In this document: one piece after another, positions 15,978-22,835 of the stretch | Layout of the letters: each line of letters begins with the position of its first letter | Numbering within the stretch: the stretch's first letter is position 1 | Source of the DNA: DASSFG01 sp035547915 | GTDB taxonomy: Bacteria > Planctomycetota > Planctomycetia > Pirellulales > JAICIG01 | DNA length: 64,000 nt | Direction: 5' to 3' | NCBI GenBank assembly: GCA_035547915.1 | Contig: DASZTS010000140.1 | Span: forward strand, 115,430-179,429 | Translations under genes and position numbers: made by a program | The notes under the pieces: model-generated | Seen by the model: the letters and a program-made list of their open reading frames with translations, nothing else | Databases searched by the model: none | Told to the model about the DNA's origin: nothing

Positions 15978-18284
15978 ATGTCGGACTCCACGCACAAGAA
16001 GCTCAGCACGCCCGACAAGCTCGGCGACGGCGTCGCACGGTCCGGCGGCGTCAGCGATGCGCCCACGATCCTCTGGCAGCAGTTGACCGAATGTCTCGAA
16101 GCGTTCGCGGCCGCCTGGCAAGACGCACCCCATCCACCCGCGCTGCGCGACTATCTGCCCGCGTTGCCGTCGAGCCTGCGCTGGCTGGCGCTCGTCGAGT
16201 TGGTGAAGGTCGATCTCGAGCGGCGTTGGTCTCGTAGCGAATGGCGTTGGCCGCTGGAGCGATACGCCGCCGAGTTTCCAGAACTCTCGGCCGACGGTGT
16301 GCTGCCCAACGATCTGATCTATGAGGAGATTCACGTTCGTCGGCAGGCCGGCGAAGTGGTCTCGCTCGATGAATATCGGACCCGGTTTCCGGAGCAGATC
16401 GTCCGGCTCGACGACGTGTTGGCCATCGACCGGCCGGCGCTGACCACGGCGTTGCGCCAGCTCCCGAACATCGACGATTTCGATGCGGGGCAGCGCGTCG
16501 ACGACTTCGACCTGCTGCTGCCGCTCGGACGCGGCGCGTTCGGCAGCGTGTTTCTGGCGCGGCAGTGTTCGTTGGGCCGACTGGTGGCGCTCAAGATCGC
16601 GGCCGACCAGGGCTTCGAGATGCAGACGCTCGCCCAGCTCGACCATCCGTATATTGTGCGCGTGTTCGACCAGCGTGCATTGCCCCAGCGGCGTCTGCAA
16701 TTGATCTATATGCAGTACGTGCCGGGCGGTACTCTCGACGAGGTGGTGAAGCGCGTCCGTCGGACGCCGGCGGCACAACGCGGCGGCAAGTTGCTGCTCG
16801 CCTGCATCGACGAACGACTGAACGAGCGGGCCGATTCGCCGCCGACCGATTCACGCACCCGGCAATATCTGGTGGGCCTGGGCTGGCCCGAGACGGTCTG
16901 TTGGCTCGGCGCGCGGATCGCCGAAGCCCTCGAACACGCCCATACGCATGGTGTGTTGCATCGCGATCTGAAACCGGCCAATGTGTTGCTCGCGGCCGAC
17001 GGCCACCCACGCCTGGCCGACTTCAACGTCAGCTCGTGCGCCGCCGTGCCGGGCGCGAATGCCGCGGTGTTCTTCGGCGGCAGCCTGGCCTATATGTCGC
17101 CCGAACAGCTCGACGTGTGCCTGGGCGGCGATCGTAGCCGCGCCGAACCACTCGACGAACGCAGCGACCTGTTCACGCTGGGCGTGTTGCTGTGGGAGCT
17201 GTTGACCGGCGAGCGTCCGTTCGGCGACGATCGCCAGTGCGATATGACACCGGCCTCGCTTGAGCGCATGGCCGAGCGGCGGCGGCAGGAATTGTCCGAA
17301 GACGCCGTGCGCACGTTGCCGGCGGATTGCCCTCCCCACATGATAGAAGTTTTGCACGGCCTGTTGCAGCCGGACCGCGAACGGCGCATGTCGTCGGCGC
17401 GCGGTGTACAGCGGCAGTTAGACCTCTGTCTGCGCCCCGACGTCGAGCGTCTGGCGCGGCCTCGGCGCGCGGGGATGCTCGCGGTGCTCGGTCGCCATCC
17501 CTGGCCCCTGCTGATCGCCGCCGGGGTGCTGCCCAACATGGTGCTCGGCGCGCTCAACATCGCTTACAATGCCCAGGAGATCCTGCGGCACGTCCAGGAT
17601 CCCGAGGTGTTGCACGTCTTCAAGATCCAGATCGTCGTCGTCAACTTGATCGCCTACGTGATCGGTGCCGGCATCCCGATCGCCCTGGCCTGGCCGGTCG
17701 TTCGGGCGGTGAGGCGCTGCCTGACGGCGGCCGACCCGGGTGAGGCCTCGCGCTGGCGCGAACGGTCGCTCATGCTAGGCCGATACATCGCGCGGGTGAG
17801 CGGCGTGGAATGGCTCATCTCGGGATTGGTCTTCCCCGCTTGGTTGCAGTTCGCCTTGAAGGGGCCGATCGGGCTCGATGCCCGGCAGTACGTGCACTTC
17901 TTCGGCTCGCAATCGCTCTGCGGCTTGCTGGCCGCGACGACGTCGTTCTTCCTGGCCACTTCTTACTCGTTGCGCGTGCTCACTCCCGCGCTACTCGATC
18001 CAGACCACGACGATCCGTCGCTGGGACGGGCCCTCGACCGTTTGTCGATGGCGACGGGCCTCTATACGCGATTGACGTCGGTCGCCGTGCCGATGGCACT
18101 CATCCTGATGCCGCTGGTTCCGTCGCAATCGCGCTGGACATTCTTCGTGCTAGGTCTGGTGGGCCTGTTCGCCTGGCGGCTGGCGACCGTCCTCTCGCAG
18201 CACATCCAGCGTTCCATCCGGGCGCTGCAATCGGCGGCCAGCGTCTCTTCGGCCGCGAATAATTCGTCGGACGGCGCGTTGTAA
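15978..18284 (+). CDS. Membrane Ser/Thr protein kinase with DFN instead of DFG
   Basis: 768 aa. An N-terminal region of about 170 residues precedes a Hanks-type kinase domain: GRGAFGSV glycine loop near residue 182, VALK lysine, FEMQTLAQLDHP helix C, HRDLKPANVLL catalytic loop near 327, and LADFNVS near 346, then SLAYMSPEQL and DLFTLGVLLWELLTGERPF. DFN replaces the usual DFG Mg-binding motif; the Asp is kept, so activity may persist. The C-terminal 300 residues hold about six membrane segments rather than a single anchor. Its operon with the ECF factor suggests it controls that factor by phosphorylation (known for such pairs, inferred here). Confidence 0.9.
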   Translation: MSDSTHKKLSTPDKLGDGVARSGGVSDAPTILWQQLTECLEAFAAAWQDAPHPPALRDYLPALPSSLRWLALVELVKVDLERRWSRSEWRWPLERYAAEFPELSADGVLPNDLIYEEIHVRRQAGEVVSLDEYRTRFPEQIVRLDDVLAIDRPALTTALRQLPNIDDFDAGQRVDDFDLLLPLGRGAFGSVFLARQCSLGRLVALKIAADQGFEMQTLAQLDHPYIVRVFDQRALPQRRLQLIYMQYVPGGTLDEVVKRVRRTPAAQRGGKLLLACIDERLNERADSPPTDSRTRQYLVGLGWPETVCWLGARIAEALEHAHTHGVLHRDLKPANVLLAADGHPRLADFNVSSCAAVPGANAAVFFGGSLAYMSPEQLDVCLGGDRSRAEPLDERSDLFTLGVLLWELLTGERPFGDDRQCDMTPASLERMAERRRQELSEDAVRTLPADCPPHMIEVLHGLLQPDRERRMSSARGVQRQLDLCLRPDVERLARPRRAGMLAVLGRHPWPLLIAAGVLPNMVLGALNIAYNAQEILRHVQDPEVLHVFKIQIVVVNLIAYVIGAGIPIALAWPVVRAVRRCLTAADPGEASRWRERSLMLGRYIARVSGVEWLISGLVFPAWLQFALKGPIGLDARQYVHFFGSQSLCGLLAATTSFFLATSYSLRVLTPALLDPDHDDPSLGRALDRLSMATGLYTRLTSVAVPMALILMPLVPSQSRWTFFVLGLVGLFAWRLATVLSQHIQRSIRALQSAASVSSAANNSSDGAL

Positions 18285-18376
18285 CAAACGACGCGGTTCT
18301 GCGCTTCGATGGGAGCGGGATCGGCTTGGCGCCTATCGGCGCAGCCGAAGACCGGCCTTTTTTCGGGAGAATCGCT

Positions 18377-19213
18377 ATGTTGCCGTTCACGGGTTATGCG
18401 ATGCGCGAGCAGAACCGGGCCTTCGCCGACGACCCGGCTTGGACCGGCGTCGAGATCGACTTCCAACGCGCCAACTATGCGTTGCGCGTCGACCCCTATT
18501 TGCACGAGCATTCGCTCGAATACGTGAGCGTCCATGCATTGGAGCTGTCCGTCGCCAGCGTCGAGCCGCCGCGGTGGCGATACCTGGCGGAACTGGCGGC
18601 CGTGGCCGAGGAGAACGGCGCCGTGGCCATCTCCGATCATCTGGGCCTGAACGATGCCCGGCGGGGCGGACCGGCCGTCGGCCACGTGATCGCACCGCCT
18701 TGCACGCGGGCGGCCCTCGATGCGGTGTGCCGCAACGTCGATCTCATCCAGCGTTTCATCGGCGACAAGCAATTCTTCCTGGAGAACCTGTCGCATTTCT
18801 TCTTGTGGCCCGGCGAGATGGATGAAGTGGAATTCGTCTGCCGGGTGCTCGAGCGGACCGGCTGCGGGCTGCTGCTCGACGTCACGAACGCCTACGCCGA
18901 CGAACTCAATTTCGGCTTCGATGCGAGTGCCTTCGTGCGGGCCACGGTCGGCTGCGCGTCGCGCCTTCAGATGCACCTGGCCGGCGGCTTCATCGACCCG
19001 AAATCGGGCCGCTACGTCGACAGCCATTCGGAACCGATCCCGGAACCGGTCTGGAACCTGTGCCGCGAGGCGCTCGAGCTGGGCCGAGGAAAATTCGACG
19101 CTCTGTTCATCGAGCGCGATTGGAACTTCCCGACCGAGGACGGCTGGCGGGACGAACTCCGGCAACTGCGGCAAGTCGTACTAGCGATGGAGCCCGACAC
19201 GTGTCTCGGCTGA
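18377..19213 (+). CDS. DUF692 multinuclear-iron RiPP-modifying enzyme (MbnB/BufB/TglH superfamily)
   Basis: About 278 aa from the ATG at 18377, with GGGAGA 7-12 bases upstream; an in-frame TTG at 18326 is less likely. DUF692 enzymes are TIM barrels with two or three irons that oxidise Cys residues in peptides. Examples are oxazolone/thioamide in methanobactin, thiooxazole in bufferins and carbon excision by TglH. The metal-ligand pattern looks complete: His53 (SVHALELS), His88 (SDHLG), Glu136/Asn137 (LENLSH), Asp168/Asn171 (LDVTNAY), His200 (MHLAGG), Asp215/His217 (VDSHSE), Glu246/Asp248 (IERDW). It overlaps the next gene by 13 bp, the usual arrangement with a partner protein. The likely substrate is the precursor at 20285 (inference). 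Confidence 0.9.
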   Translation: MLPFTGYAMREQNRAFADDPAWTGVEIDFQRANYALRVDPYLHEHSLEYVSVHALELSVASVEPPRWRYLAELAAVAEENGAVAISDHLGLNDARRGGPAVGHVIAPPCTRAALDAVCRNVDLIQRFIGDKQFFLENLSHFFLWPGEMDEVEFVCRVLERTGCGLLLDVTNAYADELNFGFDASAFVRATVGCASRLQMHLAGGFIDPKSGRYVDSHSEPIPEPVWNLCREALELGRGKFDALFIERDWNFPTEDGWRDELRQLRQVVLAMEPDTCLG

Positions 19214-20025
19214 ATCACCCAACCCGCGCGAAACGCGCCTACGCTGAACAATTGGAACGCTGGTGCGCTCGCTTGGCCGTCGGCCAGATGCGAGACCTGC
19301 CGGCCGAGATCGTCGAGCATTCGGCCGATGATGTCGGCCGCTATTTACAGGTCGGCTGGGGCGAGAGGCGCCGCTTGCTGACCCAGGAACTCGCGCTGGT
19401 AGCGCTGGCGTTCGACGACTTTCCGACGCTCGTCGACCGCTATCTGTGTACTGTCGCCAAGACCGCCCAGGCGGCCCAGAGCACCGATCAACAACGCTTC
19501 CTGCGCTGGCTGACGCGCACGCGACGACTCACGCCCCAACAACGCGACTTCATCGCCTATCAACAGGCGGAGTACCGCTGCCTCGGTCAGGTCCGGGCAC
19601 GGCGAGCGGCCCATGTGGCCTTTCAGCGACTGCGCCGCCGGATACCGGAGGTGGGTGCCGACGTCTCGGTCTGGCACCTCAATCCCGTGCGGACGTGGTT
19701 GCGCTGGCACATGCCCGGTGACGACACCTCGCTCGGCCCCTGCGACCTGGTCTTCTTCCCCGTCGGTGACCGCGTGGAGAACGTTCGCGTTTCGCGGCAG
19801 GAGCGGCGCTGGTTGCGCGCCTTGCCGGGTGGCTGGGCCGGTACATTCGAATCGCTTTTGGCCAAGACCGGCTGTCGACAGCCAGAGCAACTTCGCACAT
19901 CGCTCGAAAGCTGGACCACCACCGGACTCGTTGTCTTGGAGAAGGTTGCCATGAAGAAGGTCGCCGCCGAGCCATCGAAAAAAATCGAACGCGAGTTTGT
20001 AACAACTCGTAACGACCTCCGCTGA
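19201..20025 (+). CDS. Putative DUF692 partner protein (MbnC/BufC-like role by position)
   Basis: 274 aa from the GTG at 19201, which lies inside the end of the DUF692 gene. Reading further upstream in this frame would run deep into the DUF692 gene, so GTG is preferred. The protein is Arg-rich and mostly helical (RRLLTQELALVALAFDDFPTLVDRYL, then RRAAHVAFQRLRRRIPEV). The C-terminal part (GTFESLLAKTG, then LRTSLESWTTTGLVVLEKV) could be a winged-helix or RRE-like peptide-binding unit. I do not recognise a Pfam family, including DUF2063. DUF692 enzymes normally need such a partner to bind leader peptide, so that role is inferred from overlap. A basic tail (MKKVAAEPSKKIEREF) follows. Confidence 0.7.
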   Translation: MSRLNHPTRAKRAYAEQLERWCARLAVGQMRDLPAEIVEHSADDVGRYLQVGWGERRRLLTQELALVALAFDDFPTLVDRYLCTVAKTAQAAQSTDQQRFLRWLTRTRRLTPQQRDFIAYQQAEYRCLGQVRARRAAHVAFQRLRRRIPEVGADVSVWHLNPVRTWLRWHMPGDDTSLGPCDLVFFPVGDRVENVRVSRQERRWLRALPGGWAGTFESLLAKTGCRQPEQLRTSLESWTTTGLVVLEKVAMKKVAAEPSKKIEREFVTTRNDLR

Positions 20026-20284
20026 GCTTCTTGGCGGGCATGTGACCCGCAAAACAAAAAGTTGTCGAGGCAAGTTCACCTGCCGCTTGCCCACACGACG
20101 TACCAACATCCGGCAGGACGTCTTACTTAGCTGGTTCAACTCGGATTTGAGAGCGACTGACAACGAATCGGGATTCCAGGAATCGGCCCTTAGGTGCCGA
20201 ATTCTTCCCCGCGGCACCCGGGCTTCCGGGTTTTGTCGACCCGCTCTCTCACCGAGACTGGCCAGCACCGAAAAGGAGAGAACC
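20026..20284. other. Intergenic region before the RiPP precursor
   Basis: 259 bp with no gene. It contains a full-length dispersed repeat (20149-20250) directly upstream of the precursor's ribosome-binding site. A promoter for the precursor would be expected here, but none can be assigned. Confidence 0.5.
20149..20250 (+). repeat. Dispersed structured repeat, full-length copy E
   Basis: GAGAGCGACTGACAACGAATCGG ... GGAATCGG-CCTTAGGTGCCGAATTCT ... CCGGGTTTTGTCGACCCGCTCTC. The outer arms GAGAGC/GCTCTC and GACAA/TTGTC are complementary. It ends 34 bp before the precursor start, so it could form a structure in the mRNA leader. Confidence 0.75.
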
Positions 20285-20515
20285 ATGTCCCGTATCGAAA
20301 TCGTTCGTGCTTGGAAAGACGCGGCCTATCGCCGGAGCCTGAGCCAGGCCCAACTCGCCGGACTGCCCGCCAACCCGGCCGGCGCCGTCGAGCTGACCGC
20401 TCTGGAAGCGGCCGCGGTCGAAGGCAAGATCGCCTACGCCGATTGCGGTAGCTGCCACAGCCACCAGCCCAACTGCTCGAGCGCCGCACAGGCCGTCTCG
20501 GCCAAGTTGACCTAA
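20285..20515 (+). CDS. lanA-like: RiPP precursor, mersacidin/lichenicidin-type (type II lanthipeptide) leader
   Basis: 76 aa from the ATG at 20285, with AAGGAG 6 bases upstream. The leader (residues 1-47) matches the mersacidin/lichenicidin family: EIVRAWKDAAYRRSL, then LPANPAGAVEL, then a helix ending AAAVEG. Residues 46-47 (Glu-Gly) sit where the C39 peptidase of such systems cuts, normally after GG or GA. The predicted 29-residue core holds Cys54, Cys57 and Cys64, His58 and His60, and six Ser/Thr (56, 59, 65, 66, 72, 76), in the arrangement CGSCHSHQPNCSS. Neighbours provide a DUF692 enzyme, a dehydratase and an exporter with leader peptidase. The real product is unknown. Confidence 0.88.
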   Translation: MSRIEIVRAWKDAAYRRSLSQAQLAGLPANPAGAVELTALEAAAVEGKIAYADCGSCHSHQPNCSSAAQAVSAKLT

Positions 20516-20549
20516 GCCGTGCCGATTCGCGATCTGTCGGTGCGACCCG

Positions 20550-20605
20550 AGCTGTGAAGAGGCCAACCACCCCGGCCAAGCCTCTTCACAGCTCTTTTCT
20601 TTGGG
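20550..20605 (+). terminator. Hairpin terminator or attenuator after the precursor gene
   Basis: A perfect 14-bp inverted repeat, AGCTGTGAAGAGGC (20550-20563) and GCCTCTTCACAGCT (20580-20593), has a 16-base loop and is followed by CTTTTCTTT. It lies between the precursor and the LanM-like gene. Partial terminators at this position are known in lanthipeptide operons and keep precursor mRNA in excess over enzyme mRNA; that role here is inferred. The T-run is interrupted, consistent with partial read-through. Confidence 0.85.
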
Positions 20606-20615
20606 AGTGCCCCCG

Positions 20616-22769
20616 ATGACAACCATGCTCACCTCGCGGCCCGCAAGCAACTTCAACACCGCACCGCTCTCGGTCGACGATCGCGGATCGTCACGGATGC
20701 TTGCCGAATGGATCGCCGAGCTGTCGCAGTCCGTCGACGGCGAGCGTGACGCGGCCGAAGAGGTTCCGGCCGAGCGCGTGGAAGCGCTCGGCTTCTTGAA
20801 CTGGCTCGAGCCGCTGGTGGCCAAGGCACGCCCGCGGTTTCGCGCAGCGATCGGTGCCGCGGTGGCCGCGCGGGCCGACATCTTGGGTGGCATTGAAGCC
20901 TTCGAAACGGCGTGGTTGCCGATTCTGGCGAGACGCTTGTCGCTGCTCGTGGTCCGTACCTGCGCGTTGGAGTTGAACGTCGCGCGGCTGCAAGAGCAAC
21001 TGCAAGGCGACACGCCCCAAGAACGATTCACGAGCTATCTCCGCCGGCTTCGCCAGCCCGGCGTGGCGCTCGCGCTGGTCGAGGAATATCCCGTCCTGGC
21101 CGAGAAGATCACCGTCTGTCTCGATCAATGGCATGAGGTGGGGGTCGAGTTTGCCGAGCGCTTGGCGAACGATGCACAAGCGCTCGAAGAGAATTTTTTT
21201 CCTGACGGTGCGCCCGGCCGATTGCTGGAGATCGAAGGGAACGTCGGCGACCCGCACCGCGATGGCCGCTCGGTGTTGATCCTGCGTTTCGCCTCGGGTG
21301 CTCGGTTGGTGTACAAACCGCGGCCGCTGGCCGTCGATGCGACCTTCGCTCGTCTGGTCGGCTGGCTGAATGCCCGCGGCGCTCGACCGGCCTTGCGTCC
21401 GCTGCGAGTGCTCGATCGCGGAGAGTACGGTTGGTCCGAATACGTTCCGGCCGAGCCTTGCCAAACGCCCGAAGAGGTGGAGCGATTTTACATGCGACAG
21501 GGGATGTACCTGGCGTTGTTCTCGGTGCTCGCGGCGGCCGACCTGCACTACGAGAACCTCATCGCCCACGGCGAACACCCGGTGTTCGTCGATCTCGAAG
21601 CGCTCTTCTATCGCCGACTGCCCGAATCGCCCCAGGAGCCGGCCCGCCAGGCGTTGATCGATTCGGTGCTCGGCATGCGGCTACTGCCACAGACGCAATT
21701 CCATGACGGGGTCGGCGAGGGTCTCGATTTCAGCGGCCTGGGAGCGTCTACCGGCAAACCCGTCTCGTACACCGTCGTCGATTGGCAGGCCGCCGGCACC
21801 GACGCCATGGAGTTGGGCTCCCAGGACCGCACCTTTCCCGCCGGCAAACATCGCCCGCGCTTGCCCGAGGGCCATGTCTCGCTGAGTGACTACCAACCCG
21901 CCGTGCTCTACGGCTTTTCCGTCATGTATGGTCTGCTTCGCACGGAAAGCCAAGCGTTGCTCGAGCCGGCCGGCCCGATCGCCACGTTCGCTGGCTGTCC
22001 GGTGCGGTTCATTCCCCGCCCGACCCAGGCCTACGCGATCTTGAACACGCAGGCCTTGCACCCGGATCATCTTCGCGACGAGGCCGAGCAGGTTCGCATC
22101 GGCGATCGACTACTCGCGAAGACCAAGAAGTTTCCCAGCCTGCTGCGATTGATCGCCGCGGAGCGAGCCGACCTGGCACGAGGCGATATTCCGCTCTTCA
22201 CGACGCGCCCGGACTCACTCGATGTCTGGACCAGCCGCGGCGAACGCATCCCACGCTTCTTCGACCGGCAGTCGATCGATATCGTCCGCGAACGGCTGCA
22301 AAGCCTCGACACCGATGACCTGGCCCGTCGACTGTGGTTGATTCAGGCCAGCTTTGCCAGCGTCGCCGCGGGCTCCGCTCCGCCCGACCGGTTCCGGCTC
22401 GACGATTGCGCGGCCCTCGAGGCCGAGGCCGATGGCCTGTTGACCGAGCGCAACCTTGCCGACGATCCCTATTGTCTGCCGCTGGCCCGGCGGGGCGAAC
22501 GACTGGGCTTGCTCATGGCCCACGCGCAGCGCCTGCGGCAACTCGCCTGGCAGAACGACCACGAGGCCGGTTGGATCTCCCTCGTCGCCCGCCCGGGCGG
22601 TTGGGAATTGGCCGCCCTCGGCCCCACATCGGGCCTCGCGGGCATCGCCTCGTTCTTATCGAAGATGGAACGCCTCGTTGGCGATCCGTCGTTCGGCGAC
22701 CTCGGCCGCAAGGCGCTCAACAACCTGCACCACCGGTTGGCGGAAGAAGCACACGAACTCGCTCGGTAA
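20616..22769 (+). CDS. lanM-like: LanM-like lanthipeptide dehydratase with truncated cyclase domain
   Basis: 717 aa from the ATG at 20616, with GGGAG 8 bases upstream. Canonical LanM enzymes are about 900-1100 aa: an N-terminal kinase-like dehydratase (DUF4135) that phosphorylates and eliminates Ser/Thr, and a C-terminal LanC-like zinc cyclase. The dehydratase motifs are all present: Asp212/His214 in GDPHRDGRSV, Lys234 in VYKPR, Asp309/His311/Asn314 in ADLHYENL and Asp326/Glu328 in VDLEALF. Spacing matches CylM (D252/H254/K274/D347/H349/N352/D364/E366). The protein ends about 45 residues into the cyclase domain (GLAGIASFLSKMERLVGD), so no Cys/Cys/His zinc ligands exist. I found no cyclase-like continuation before the exporter gene. 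Confidence 0.9.
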   Translation: MTTMLTSRPASNFNTAPLSVDDRGSSRMLAEWIAELSQSVDGERDAAEEVPAERVEALGFLNWLEPLVAKARPRFRAAIGAAVAARADILGGIEAFETAWLPILARRLSLLVVRTCALELNVARLQEQLQGDTPQERFTSYLRRLRQPGVALALVEEYPVLAEKITVCLDQWHEVGVEFAERLANDAQALEENFFPDGAPGRLLEIEGNVGDPHRDGRSVLILRFASGARLVYKPRPLAVDATFARLVGWLNARGARPALRPLRVLDRGEYGWSEYVPAEPCQTPEEVERFYMRQGMYLALFSVLAAADLHYENLIAHGEHPVFVDLEALFYRRLPESPQEPARQALIDSVLGMRLLPQTQFHDGVGEGLDFSGLGASTGKPVSYTVVDWQAAGTDAMELGSQDRTFPAGKHRPRLPEGHVSLSDYQPAVLYGFSVMYGLLRTESQALLEPAGPIATFAGCPVRFIPRPTQAYAILNTQALHPDHLRDEAEQVRIGDRLLAKTKKFPSLLRLIAAERADLARGDIPLFTTRPDSLDVWTSRGERIPRFFDRQSIDIVRERLQSLDTDDLARRLWLIQASFASVAAGSAPPDRFRLDDCAALEAEADGLLTERNLADDPYCLPLARRGERLGLLMAHAQRLRQLAWQNDHEAGWISLVARPGGWELAALGPTSGLAGIASFLSKMERLVGDPSFGDLGRKALNNLHHRLAEEAHELAR

Positions 22770-22835
22770 CACTCCGGCGCGGCCTACGCTCAGCATCTCT
22801 GGGGAGTCACGGGCGTCGATCGGGAGAACCGCACC

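Noticed and set aside
22770..22835. Search for a frameshifted LanC cyclase continuation after the LanM-like stop
   Set aside because: The 66-bp gap leads directly to the exporter start. Neighbouring frames show no GxxG, zinc-ligand or other cyclase motifs, so simple frameshift is not supported.
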